A stretch of DNA of 23,785 nt. Source: UKL13-2 sp031370625 (lineage in GTDB: Bacteria; Pseudomonadota; Gammaproteobacteria; Burkholderiales; Usitatibacteraceae). Every line of letters starts with the position of its first letter. Position 1 is the stretch's first letter. Location: positions 1 to 23,785 of the forward strand of contig JANMQR010000309.1 of the NCBI GenBank assembly GCA_031370625.1, given 5' to 3'. Both the position numbers and the translations under genes were made by a program. This document shows, piece by piece, positions 8,013 to 15,428 of the stretch. The notes beneath the pieces were generated by a model, which ran no database searches, was not told the origin of the DNA, and was given only the letters and a program-made list of their open reading frames with translations.

Positions 8013-8020
8013 TGCCTCCT
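8013..8020 (-). promoter_or_regulatory. strong Shine-Dalgarno deciding the cyclase start
   Basis: On the minus strand GAGGAGGCAACG precedes ATG AAT TCG. It places translation start at 8009 and makes the in-frame upstream ATG at 8072 unlikely. Confidence 0.75.
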
Positions 8021-8135
8021 CTTTTGCGCCAGGTGCTGTCAGGCGTTCGCAAGACACCACATGGCGTCGCATTTATTTAGAATTTATACGTTTGCAGTCT
8101 AGCACTGGCGGCCAAGGATGAGTGCTGCCGGGCAC

Positions 8136-8199
8136 AAACTCAAGCACCAGAGCGCGTTTTGAGGCATTTATTACTCAAACGGCGCACCAGTGCTGGTTT
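8136..8199. repeat. inverted pair of family-F repeat cores
   Basis: CTCAAGCACCAGAGCGCGTT at 8139-8158 resembles the family-F core on the plus strand. CTCAAACGGCGCACCAGTGC at 8174-8193 is nearly the reverse complement of the same core (AGCACTGGTGAGGCGTTTGAG at 21009-21029). Two copies therefore face each other upstream of the cyclase gene. Confidence 0.5.
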
Positions 8200-8309
8200 T
8201 TGTTTTCGATTTTAAACCAAACGGCGGGCCACAACAGTCTAGTAATTGCAGGTCAATGACCTCGCGGCAAGCCTCAAGGTGTGGACGATAAGATAATCGA
8301 ACCCGGCGT

Positions 8310-8398
8310 GTAGGGTGGGCAAAGCAACGCGTGCCCACGGATGAACCGCGAAGTGCGCGTGGGCAGCGCAGTTGGCAAACGCAGCCTGCCCACCCTAC
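8310..8398. repeat. family-A palindromic repeat (GTAGGGTGGGC ... GCCCACCCTAC)
   Basis: The outer arms GTAGGGTGGGCA (8310-8321) and TGCCCACCCTAC (8387-8398) are perfect complements. Inner arms GCGTGCCCAC and GTGGGCAGC lie inside, giving a cruciform-like element of 89 bases. A second copy is at 19897-19971. It sits between the 3' end of the AsmA gene and the 5' side of the cyclase gene. Confidence 0.8.
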
Positions 8399-8476
8399 AA
8401 CTGTGACGCAACAAACGGCGTGAGACTGAACCCGAAGAGATTAAATACCAGGCATCGAAAATTATTGAAGCGATTG

Positions 8477-10627
8477 TCAGCGAACCGGAGGTGCAATCAC
8501 GCGCTTTGCTGACGTTCGTTGCAATACCCGCTTGCAACCCGCCGCGCCGCGCTCTGCGGCCTTCGTATCGCCACCATCGACGAGTGGAATCAGTGCGGCC
8601 AACGGATTCGCCAGCGCGAGTAAAAATGCGAGGCCCAATTTTTTCCCCAACGGCGCTTTGTCGATTGACACTGAGGGGTCCGCAAATGTACCGGTTACAC
8701 GCAGCGGAGAACGCAGCGTCAGCGGGCTAAAATCCTTTGGCATCACCACCGCGCGCAACGCCAATTCCTCCGTCGCCAAGGATAAGGAGCCTTCCACCCA
8801 AATTGCCGTGTCGCTCGTATCAATCACCATCACGCGCGGCCGGAAAGACCCTTTATCCGCAGTCAAGTCGGCCACCGCGCATTCCACTGGCAGCGTTTTA
8901 TCACCGGTAAACAATAAGCCCAAACTTTCCGCGATGTCGAGCCCGGCCACTTCAAGCCCTAAGCGCGATACGGCACCTTCACTTAATTCGGTGTGAAATT
9001 TTCCATTCAAGCTGCCGAGAATTTCGGCGGTGGATCGGCCTTCACCGCGCAGCATCGTATTGCCACTCATCTTGCCCGACACAAACGGCGGCGCATTATT
9101 GGCGCGCGTTTGGCGGATAAATCGCTCAAGCTGCACGCCGTTCCAGCGCAGATTCGCATTCCACAACGCCGTCGATTGACGGCCATCAAGTGCCAAGCTG
9201 CCATTCAAATTTCCTTGGCCTGTACGTGCATCAATCTCGCTCAACGTGAGCACGCCACCAGTCAATTGCAGATGTGTGTGCAGCGGGCGCAACGGTTCCA
9301 GCAAGTTGGTGCCCAAATCAAGCTCAGTCATATCGATCAACACATTTGCATCCATGCGGCGCAACGCTGTCAACTCATAAGGACGATTCGGCAGCACCGC
9401 ACCGGCCTTTTTCTTTATCGATTTTTCCGATTGCGAATTCGCCGCAGGCACCATGCCGATGGACGGCCCCAGATCAGCCAGCAACAAACGCGGCCCACCA
9501 AGTCGTCCTGAAAGCAGCGGCACGGCGCGACCCGTTTCATATACAAATGCGCCGTTCAAGCGACTGCTGCCGACCGTGGCATCGTCGATCACGACGTTCC
9601 ATGTGTCATCGTTTCTGGCGATCGCGCCATCGGTGCGGAAAGCAGACGTGGTCGGCAATGTCACCCCCATTGCATCGCCCACCGCCGCCAACGACGGGCC
9701 CTTCAATGAAAACTTTCCGGTAAATCCGCCCAGATGTACCGCATCCATAGCGCTGCCTTTGAACTCAAGGCTCGCGCGCCCGACGGTGACGTTTAACGAA
9801 ATCGGCACCGCCACCGCGGCTGCATCGTCCGCCGCCCACGGCAACACATCGGTTGAAACCAGCAACAGTTTCATCGGCAGATCACGATAGCGCCCATTCG
9901 CCGTTACTTCAAAAACGTTTTCGCGAGCCGCTTTCTCGCCCGCCGCCACATTCGTTGTTGATCCGCCATTTGCCAACGACAAACGCGCTTCAACATCGAC
10001 TTTGAGCGGGACATCAAGATAGCGTACCAAGCCGGACGTGACTTCCAATTTGCCGAACAAAGGCACCCGCGAACGCACCGGCAAATCCACCGGTGGTGGC
10101 GGTTCAATGGTTTTAAATTGCCACGACGCACGCCCGTCAGCCAGGCGCTCAACGTTTCCATCCAGCGTGGCTGCCTGCAGTCGATCCACGCGCACCGGCC
10201 CACCGCGATATCCGCGCCACACATCGGCGTAGCGTAATTCAAGTTTTACATCGCGCGCCGATAGCATGTGCGGCGCGCGGCTCCATTCAGGCGCGGAGAC
10301 GGTGAGTTGCGGTGCAGTCAATCTGAGCCCGCCGATAAAACGGATGCTGAATTTATTTGCCGGGGGAGCAGTCGCACCAGCACTAGCACTAACACTAACA
10401 CTAACACTAACACTAGCACTAGCACTAGCACCCTCACGCGCAGTGGCTGGCGTGAAGCTTACTTCACGATTTAATTCTTTGGATAAAAATCGCGCTAGCG
10501 GACGCTCCAAAAATGGCCAGCCAATCGCTTCGAAAGTTACCGCCAATGCGATCAGCACAAGCAGCACCGCACCACTGACCAAAGCCCAGCGCGGTGCATG
10601 ATTCAGCAGCCTGGGAACGCCGCTCAT
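8477..10627 (-). CDS. AsmA-family envelope protein
   Basis: This 716-residue protein has one N-terminal membrane anchor (WALVSGAVLLVLIALAVTF), then WPFLERPLARFLSKELNREVSF, the standard AsmA opening. Long beta-rich repeats follow, and the AsmA C-terminal segment has LNGKFHTELSEGAVSRLGLEVAGLDIAE, then SLATEELALRAVVMPKDFSPLTLRSPLRVTGTFADPSVSI. AsmA-like proteins bridge inner and outer membrane and are linked to phospholipid transport and outer-membrane assembly. The start is supported by GGAGGTGAGAG directly before ATG. Near residue 66-85 a run of Ala-Ser and Val-Ser dipeptides is encoded by eight hexanucleotides; such a run is not part of the family and looks like a repeat expansion in a linker. 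The stop is TGA at 8477-8479; the gene is transcribed alone. Confidence 0.88.
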   Translation of the reverse strand: MSGVPRLLNHAPRWALVSGAVLLVLIALAVTFEAIGWPFLERPLARFLSKELNREVSFTPATAREGASASASVSVSVSVSASAGATAPPANKFSIRFIGGLRLTAPQLTVSAPEWSRAPHMLSARDVKLELRYADVWRGYRGGPVRVDRLQAATLDGNVERLADGRASWQFKTIEPPPPVDLPVRSRVPLFGKLEVTSGLVRYLDVPLKVDVEARLSLANGGSTTNVAAGEKAARENVFEVTANGRYRDLPMKLLLVSTDVLPWAADDAAAVAVPISLNVTVGRASLEFKGSAMDAVHLGGFTGKFSLKGPSLAAVGDAMGVTLPTTSAFRTDGAIARNDDTWNVVIDDATVGSSRLNGAFVYETGRAVPLLSGRLGGPRLLLADLGPSIGMVPAANSQSEKSIKKKAGAVLPNRPYELTALRRMDANVLIDMTELDLGTNLLEPLRPLHTHLQLTGGVLTLSEIDARTGQGNLNGSLALDGRQSTALWNANLRWNGVQLERFIRQTRANNAPPFVSGKMSGNTMLRGEGRSTAEILGSLNGKFHTELSEGAVSRLGLEVAGLDIAESLGLLFTGDKTLPVECAVADLTADKGSFRPRVMVIDTSDTAIWVEGSLSLATEELALRAVVMPKDFSPLTLRSPLRVTGTFADPSVSIDKAPLGKKLGLAFLLALANPLAALIPLVDGGDTKAAERGAAGCKRVLQRTSAKRVIAPPVR
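10381..10428. repeat. hexanucleotide tandem repeat (CACTAR)8 inside AsmA gene
   Basis: Eight consecutive 6-base units, CACTAG or CACTAA, run from 10381 to 10428. On the coding (minus) strand they read GCTAGT/GTTAGT and encode alternating Ala-Ser and Val-Ser. Gain or loss of units keeps the reading frame and changes only the length of the linker after the membrane anchor. Confidence 0.95.
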
Positions 10628-10706
10628 CTCTCACCTCCGCACGTGGCGCTACAGGTGGACACAGCGCAAAAAAATTCGTCGTAAATTTTTGTAAAAGCGT
10701 TTGTCA

Positions 10707-11080
10707 TTGATAACCTGGAGTGCAAAAAGTTGGAAAAGTTGTCGGCCTGATATCAGAACAGTTTGACCTTGACGTCCGTCGGCCTCTGTCTGACAACGCA
10801 CAAATGGCGGATTTAATCTTGCTTTTTCCAAAGGTAAATATCGATACGAAACACCCTCTGTTGCGCACCTGACTCGCGCAAAGGCGATTTATAACCTCAT
10901 TGCCAGACGGCTTATTCCAGACATTTATGTCTGAAGACGCCCATCTAGTAAGCCTTCTTATTAGTGAACTTGGCGAATCAGCGAGGAATAGCGGCCTATT
11001 AAACACGCCGCGTGCGACAGCATTTTACTAATTGGTCTCGTACCAGCCGCGATAGCTCTACGCATTGTTTAGCCGAGTTC
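10707..11080 (+). pseudogene. possible decayed gene of unknown family
   Basis: On the plus strand, protein-like wording runs through several frames. VQKVGKVVGLISEQFDLDV and PLSDNAQMADLILLFPKV (from ~10721, closed by TGA near 10872) are followed in another frame by LTRAKAIYNLIARRLIPDIY, then SEDAHLVSLLISELGESA and NSGLLNTPRATAFY, and then LIGLVPAAIALRIV. The pieces abut one another and together look like one protein disrupted by at least two frameshifts. No family was recognised. The minus-strand open frame over the same bases is rich in Ser and Arg and looks less convincing. Chance cannot be excluded. Confidence 0.3.
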
Positions 11081-11204
11081 ATGAACTCACTCGCTGCGCG
11101 CGATGTCCCATTAAGTTCATCCGCTATCAGCACCCGGTCAAGCGGTGCAGCGCTCCTGTCCAAATCCAACGTAAAAATAATTCAAATTACTCCAAAGGAA
11201 TTTC

Positions 11205-12008
11205 ATGAAGCAGATCAAACTCGCTGCGATGTTTGCGGCATCGTTGGCATCAATCTCGTCAACCATAGTGTTGGCTGATCCACCGAAAGAAGATGGTGAA
11301 TGGCGTGGCGCATTTGCGGCTGGTCTCGCGATTGCATCGGGCAATACCAAATCCACCAACTTCAATGCCAGCATCGATATGCTGCGCGCCACCAAGGAAG
11401 ACAAGATCACGCTTTTCCTGACTTCACTTTACGGCACGCGCGACACCGACGGCGAGCAAGAAAAAACCGCAAACCTCACACGCGGCGGGGGTCGCTACGA
11501 CTGGAATTTATCAGACCGCACGTTCGTGTTTGGCCTGCTTGAAGCCGAGCAGGATAAGATTCAGCGTCTCGATTCGCGCTATGTGGGTGGCGCTGGTTTC
11601 GGCTATAAAGTGATCAAGGAAAAAGCCACGTCGTTTGATTTATTTGGTGGTGTCACCGGGCGTCGCGACACGGTGAGCATCACTGTTGAGCGTCCGTTAC
11701 CGCTGCCCGGCACCACTGTGGAGGAAAAGATTACGACCAGCTCAACCGAGCTTTTGTTCGGCGAAGAATCGAATCACAAACTCAGCGATTCGGTGTCGTT
11801 TAAACAAAAACTTACCCTGTACCCCAACTTGAAAGCCTCGGGTGAGTATCGTGCGCAGTTTGATTCCGGGCTCGTGGTCGCAATTGCGAAGGGCATTAAT
11901 TTGCAACTCACACTCTCAGATCGGTATAACAGCCAAGCAGAACCGGGTACAAAGAAGAATGATCTCTTGTTTCTCACTGGCATTAACATCGCGCTCGGTG
12001 CGAAATAA
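11205..12008 (+). CDS. DUF481 outer-membrane protein (YdiY-like)
   Basis: The 267-residue product has a signal peptide (KLAAMFAASLASISSTIVLA, cleavage near ADPP) and then the DUF481 pattern: GEWRGAFAAGLAIASGNTKSTNFNASIDMLR, LFLTSLYGTRDTDGEQEKTANLTRGGGRYDWNLSDRTFVFG, LDSRYVGGAGFGYKVIKE. The alternating hydrophobic residues and the closing LLFLTGINIALGAK are typical of an outer-membrane beta-barrel. DUF481 proteins are found in many Gram-negatives; their cargo or role is unsettled, though some relatives respond to salt or acid. AAAGGAA lies 5-10 bases before ATG. A clear intrinsic terminator follows, so the gene is a single unit. Confidence 0.88.
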   Translation: MKQIKLAAMFAASLASISSTIVLADPPKEDGEWRGAFAAGLAIASGNTKSTNFNASIDMLRATKEDKITLFLTSLYGTRDTDGEQEKTANLTRGGGRYDWNLSDRTFVFGLLEAEQDKIQRLDSRYVGGAGFGYKVIKEKATSFDLFGGVTGRRDTVSITVERPLPLPGTTVEEKITTSSTELLFGEESNHKLSDSVSFKQKLTLYPNLKASGEYRAQFDSGLVVAIAKGINLQLTLSDRYNSQAEPGTKKNDLLFLTGINIALGAK

Positions 12009-12035
12009 AAGTTAAAATTGTTTGCGCAGCAACCA

Positions 12036-12067
12036 ATATGGGCGGCTTGAGCTGCCCATATTTTTTT
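12036..12067 (+). terminator. rho-independent terminator after DUF481 gene
   Basis: Arms ATATGGGC (12036-12043) and GCCCATAT (12054-12061), extendable by two more pairs, are followed by a run of seven T. It lies 28 bases past the stop and upstream of the MFS start. Confidence 0.85.
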
Positions 12068-12087
12068 ACAATATTCAAAGGCTGATT

Positions 12088-13281
12088 TTGAGCATCGCAT
12101 CTCTGCAAAGTCGTAACGTCACGCTCCTCAGCGCTTCTCAAGCGCTGCTGTTTACCAACAACGTAACGCTGATCGCATTAAACGGCTTGGTCGGTTATCA
12201 ATTGGCCATCGATAAATCATTCGCGACCATGCCGGTCACCACACAGATTATCGGCTCCGCATTATTCGCGATGCCTGCATCACATTTGATGCAGCAGATC
12301 GGCCGCCGCGCAGGTTTTTTAGTCGGCACGTTATGCGGATTTATTGGCGGCGCGATTGCGAGCTATGGTGTGTACATGCACAGCATGACGATGCTGTGCT
12401 TCGGCACATTTATTTTGGGCATTTACGGCGCGTTCGGGCAGTTCTATCGCTTCGCCGCAGCTGATGCCGCCACATCGGATTTCAAAGCGAAGGCGATTTC
12501 TCTCGTGGTCGCAGGCGGTTTAGTCGGTGGCATTGTTGGCCCGGCACTTTCAAAATGGACGCGCTATTTATCTGATACTGAATTCTTGGCGTCGTATATT
12601 TCGCTGATGGTTTTTTGCGTGTTGACAGCTTTACTGTTGAGCCAATTGCGCATTCCGAAACCCGCCGCCGCGAAGACCTTAAGCGCACCGCGCAGCTTGA
12701 GCGAGATCGCGTTCCAACCCGTATTTATCGTCGCCGTGATGTCGAGCGCGATTGGTTACGGCGTGATGAATCTGCTGATGACCGCCACGCCGCTCGCGAT
12801 GGGCATTTGCGGCTATCCGTACAACGACGCCGCAAATGTAATTTCTGCGCACGTGATCGCGATGTTTCTGCCGTCGTTTTTTACCGGTGATCTGATCAAG
12901 AAATTTGGCGTCCTGCCCATCATGTTGACCGGTGTGGCGCTCATGTTTGTGTGCCTAGGCATTTCCTTATCCGGGGTCAGCGTCGCGCATTTTTGGTGGT
13001 CACTGGTAATACTCGGCCTCGGGTGGAATTTTATGTTTGTCGGCGGCTCAGCCCTCGTCACCGAAACCTATCGCGTAGAAGAAAAAGCGAAGGCTCAAGG
13101 CCTGCATGATCTGCTCGTTTTTTGTACAACGGCCACTTCGTCATTTGCATCGGGCTTGTTGTTGAAAGCAAATGGCTGGGCGATTCTGAATTACGTCGCC
13201 GCACCATTTTTAATCGTTGTCACCATCGCGGTGCTGTGGATGATGGTGCAGCGCCGCGGCGCGCAACCGGTGACGCTGTGA
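12088..13281 (+). CDS. major facilitator superfamily (MFS) transporter
   Basis: A 397-residue inner-membrane protein with 12 hydrophobic segments. The N-terminal half contains the loop after TM2 (QQIGRRAGFLVGTLCGFIGGAIA), equivalent to the MFS GxxxDRxGRR motif, and TM4-5 wording FGTFILGIYGAFGQFYRFAAADA and GGLVGGIVGPALSKW. After a short central loop the second half repeats the pattern (FFTGDLIKKFGVLPIMLTG). The family moves small solutes by proton coupling; the substrate is not evident. The frame is open from a TTG at 12022, but that start would include the upstream terminator hairpin. The TTG at 12088, with AAAGG seven bases before it and giving a normal cytoplasmic N-terminus, is chosen. 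There is no ATG before TM1. Confidence 0.82.
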   Translation: MSIASLQSRNVTLLSASQALLFTNNVTLIALNGLVGYQLAIDKSFATMPVTTQIIGSALFAMPASHLMQQIGRRAGFLVGTLCGFIGGAIASYGVYMHSMTMLCFGTFILGIYGAFGQFYRFAAADAATSDFKAKAISLVVAGGLVGGIVGPALSKWTRYLSDTEFLASYISLMVFCVLTALLLSQLRIPKPAAAKTLSAPRSLSEIAFQPVFIVAVMSSAIGYGVMNLLMTATPLAMGICGYPYNDAANVISAHVIAMFLPSFFTGDLIKKFGVLPIMLTGVALMFVCLGISLSGVSVAHFWWSLVILGLGWNFMFVGGSALVTETYRVEEKAKAQGLHDLLVFCTTATSSFASGLLLKANGWAILNYVAAPFLIVVTIAVLWMMVQRRGAQPVTL

Positions 13282-13284
13282 CGG

Positions 13285-13573
13285 GGTAAGACGGGCTCAG
13301 AAAATTATTGCCCATCGCAATCGCCATCAGATTTTGCAGCGCGGTCGCATCGTCGAGGCCACCACCCGGATGGTAATACCGCCCCATCATGGCCATGCCG
13401 GCGCTGGTTCCCCCAGTCGGCGCCTGCTTGGTATTGAGCAAATAATTTAGCGCAACACCGACTGCCTTGCCTTCGAAATAACCGATGTAATTTTGTTGGT
13501 TGCCCCCGGCAATAAACACTATTTCGACGTGTTTGATGGTTTCGTCCAGGCAGGCGTTATCGTCAAATATCAA
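13285..13573 (-). pseudogene. cyanophycinase-like (peptidase S51) gene fragment
   Basis: On the minus strand, ETIKHVEIVFIAGGNQQNYIG, FEGKAVGVALNYLL and APTGGTSAGMAMMGRYYH match the core of the S51 peptidase family, including the nucleophile Ser in GGTSAGMA. They are followed by the AMGNNFLS segment that normally precedes the ITDTHY region. The match ends abruptly at ~13285, where the reading runs antisense into the last codons of the MFS gene, so the family's final ~100 residues are absent. On the 5' side two stop codons (TGA) interrupt the frame at about 13575-13585. The gene is broken at both ends and should be inactive. Cyanophycinases release Asp-Arg dipeptides from cyanophycin; relatives of unknown substrate exist. 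Confidence 0.75.
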
Positions 13574-13745
13574 TCAAAGTCACCTCCACTGCCGTGGGGA
13601 CAAATTAATCGAGATCATGCCCGCGCGCGTGACATTGGTGCCCGAGCATAGGCCAGCATTTGCGGCCGTGTCGGTATGGTTGGGCTCGGTCTCACCAGCG
13701 AGGCAGGCCGCAAAACCCAGCTGGCTCGCCGCCAGCAGCGCAGTT
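13574..13745 (-). pseudogene. probable 5' remnant of the cyanophycinase-like gene
   Basis: In the same minus-strand frame as the S51 fragment, upstream of its stops, one reads LLAASQLGFAACLAGETEPN and then HTDTAANAGLCSGTNVTRAG. The first part looks like the end of a lipoprotein signal peptide (FAAC lipobox). No intact start or full signal peptide is present. It may be the exported N-terminus of the same dead gene; the link is inferred from frame and position. Confidence 0.35.
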
Positions 13746-14105
13746 CACACAACCTTCTACAAAACAACAAAACATGAACACCACGATGCCAACGATTCGA
13801 TCTGACCATGAGTGTTCCTAAGTCGTGATGCGTTGTGATGAAACCAGGCGAACGCTTCGCGGCAGAGGCTATTTGGTATTGATTTTTTACGCTACAAATC
13901 TAGGGTAAATCGCCATCAGGCTCCGCAAAAAAGAGCACGGAAACGCGACAGAAAATGATTTTTTTGCGACAAGCCGCCGAGGTGCGCGATTAGCAATCAG
14001 CGCTTTAGATTGCTCTTGCAGTTGATTCGGAAAGCCGATTGAATCATCACCAACAATGGGCAAAAGTCTTGTGATCCCCAACCAAACTTCACGACTTCTT
14101 CACAC
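13746..14105. other. intergenic stretch, nothing recognised
   Basis: About 360 bases between the S51 relic and the promoter of the small-protein gene. It is moderately AT-rich with T-runs (e.g. 13957-13963). No convincing open frame, repeat copy or RNA gene was seen. Confidence 0.4.
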
Positions 14106-14108
14106 TTG

Positions 14109-14151
14109 TTGACAAGGTTTTGGACTAGTTTCTAAGTACACCGCCTATAAT
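14109..14151 (+). promoter_or_regulatory. sigma-70-type promoter elements before the small protein/HAMP operon
   Basis: A consensus TATAAT lies at 14146-14151, 32 bases before the ATG. A perfect TTGACA at 14109-14114 is too far away to pair with it (31 bases); TGGACT at 14121-14126 gives a 19-base spacer. Either a weak -35 serves the strong -10, or TTGACA belongs to a second overlapping promoter. Confidence 0.45.
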
Positions 14152-14183
14152 GGATACAGGTTTCTTAAACCACAAAAAAACCA

Positions 14184-14405
14184 ATGAACAGCAACTGGCA
14201 AGAAATTACAAACACGATTCTCACTGAACACGTCGGCGTATTGGCGTTTGTGGTGATCGATGACGCGCTAGCAAATACGCGCACCTCACCGCTCACACAA
14301 CCAAGCGCGTTTATCCACGAGTTCATTTTGCGGGTCGTAAAAGAACTGCCTGAATCCGTTAACCGCGCAGCCATCGCCGCACAGTTGCGCGAAGCAATTA
14401 AATAA
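14184..14405 (+). CDS. small protein of unknown function, partner of HAMP protein
   Basis: This 73-residue soluble, mostly helical protein begins MNSNWQEITNTILTEHVGVLAFVVIDDALA and ends LPESVNRAAIAAQLREAIK. It has no signal peptide or membrane segment. The wording EHVGVLAFVVIDDAL ... ELPESVNRAAI faintly recalls the short helical 'HxGPxA' domain found with roadblock or kinase signalling proteins, but this is an impression, not an assignment. It begins 32 bases after a consensus -10 box and ends 25 bases before the chemoreceptor-like gene, so the two probably share a transcript and a pathway. Confidence 0.65.
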   Translation: MNSNWQEITNTILTEHVGVLAFVVIDDALANTRTSPLTQPSAFIHEFILRVVKELPESVNRAAIAAQLREAIK

Positions 14406-14430
14406 GCACACTCATAAAAAAGGAAGTCAT

Positions 14431-15357
14431 ATGTCCATCTCGGGAAAAATTAAACTCGGCCTCAGTATCCTGCTCGGTGTCCTCATTCTTCAATTCGCGC
14501 TGGGTCAGTTTCTTGACAGTCGCGCGCAATTAAAGGTCGACACCGCCGTTACCAAAAACTTTGCAGCTGCTGAGCTACTCGCTGAGCTGGGCGCGGCCAG
14601 TCAACAAATTCGTCGCTACGAAAAAGAATATTTTATTTACGTAAACGACCAAACTGGCCGCACCAAATATCGCGGCGAGTGGGCCGGCACATTTGAGAAA
14701 CTGAAAACCAATCTCACCGCCATACAAGCCAATAAAGACGGCATGTTCTCTGCTCAGGACACCATCACCTTCCAAAGCTGGATGAACGCGCTTGAGTTTT
14801 ACGGCAAAGAATTCAATACCATCATGGCTCGCGCCGATGCAGGCACGATCGTACCCGTAGCGCCAGTTGTTGAACCCGTGCAGCCACTGGCAAAAGTGTC
14901 GCCAGCGTCTGCGGCCGCACCTGTGGCCGTAGCAGCACCTGATCTCTCCAAAGCGACCAAGCTTGCCAACGATATGATTGGCCCTGGCAAAGACAAATTC
15001 CGCGAAGTTTTAGACGGCACTGAAAAAATGCGAAAAGCAAAACTCGCTGATTCTGCAGCGAGCGTCGGCGAAATTCGCAAACTATTCAGCATGAGCACGT
15101 TCGCATCGGTTGCCATATTTTTAGTCGGCTTGGCGCTTGCCATTTATCTAATGATCGCGATTCCTGACACCGTGCGAACATCGATTCAGGAGTTCGTTGA
15201 AATCGCCGACAGAATTAGCAAGGGTGATACCAAGCAAACGGTGGAATCCAGCGCGGCAACCGAATTCGACGGGCTTGCAAAAGCACTTGAACGCCTGCGC
15301 GTTGCCCAGTCCGGGCTGCTGGACAGGATTCGTGCAAAAGCCAACGTATTTCAGTAA
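14431..15357 (+). CDS. chemoreceptor-like sensor with HAMP but no output domain
   Basis: The 308-residue protein follows AAAGGAAG at normal spacing. It has a first membrane helix (IKLGLSILLGVLILQFALGQF) and a periplasmic helical bundle of the methyl-accepting-receptor type (LLAELGAASQQIRRYEKEYFIYVND, GTFEKLKTNLTAI). A Pro/Ala/Val-rich linker (residues ~143-172) and a helix ending in EKMRKAKLADSAASVGEI come next. A second membrane helix (FASVAIFLVGLALAIYLMIAI) leads into a HAMP domain (IPDTVRTSIQEFVEIADRISKGDTKQTVE ... ATEFDGLAKALERLRVAQ). It stops ~20 residues after HAMP, with no methyl-accepting, kinase or cyclase domain. It must signal through a separate protein. An intrinsic terminator closes the unit. 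Confidence 0.85.
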   Translation: MSISGKIKLGLSILLGVLILQFALGQFLDSRAQLKVDTAVTKNFAAAELLAELGAASQQIRRYEKEYFIYVNDQTGRTKYRGEWAGTFEKLKTNLTAIQANKDGMFSAQDTITFQSWMNALEFYGKEFNTIMARADAGTIVPVAPVVEPVQPLAKVSPASAAAPVAVAAPDLSKATKLANDMIGPGKDKFREVLDGTEKMRKAKLADSAASVGEIRKLFSMSTFASVAIFLVGLALAIYLMIAIPDTVRTSIQEFVEIADRISKGDTKQTVESSAATEFDGLAKALERLRVAQSGLLDRIRAKANVFQ

Positions 15358-15379
15358 TCGCACTTGCAATATAGAATCT

Positions 15380-15416
15380 AACGGCACCCGACATCGGTCT
15401 GGTGCCGTTTTGCTTT
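15380..15416 (+). terminator. rho-independent terminator after HAMP-protein gene
   Basis: Perfect 9-base arms AACGGCACC (15380-15388) and GGTGCCGTT (15401-15409) with a 12-base loop are followed by TTGCTTT. It lies 23 bases after the stop and immediately before the next gene. Confidence 0.75.
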
Positions 15417-15428
15417 GTGAGGCCCCAA

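Noticed and set aside
8407..8480. Plus-strand run reading RRETEPEEIKYQASKIIEAI just past the AsmA stop
   Set aside because: It looks coding for about 25 residues but has no start, then enters antisense AsmA sequence. Too short to separate from chance.
8532..9890. Several plus-strand frames of 140-170 codons opposite the AsmA gene
   Set aside because: The minus-strand AsmA protein is continuous with family motifs at both ends; the plus-strand frames lack motifs and ribosome sites.
10381..10428. Short regularly repeated units as a possible CRISPR
   Set aside because: Units are contiguous hexamers without spacers and lie inside a reading frame.
10704..11006. Minus-strand open frame of 100 codons in the AsmA-DUF481 gap
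   Set aside because: Composition is Ser/Arg/Thr-rich without recognisable motifs, and no ribosome site was seen. The plus-strand wording over the same bases looks more protein-like, though broken.
14109..14151. TTGACA and TATAAT as one consensus promoter
   Set aside because: They are 31 bases apart, far beyond the normal 16-18, so they cannot form one sigma-70 promoter.
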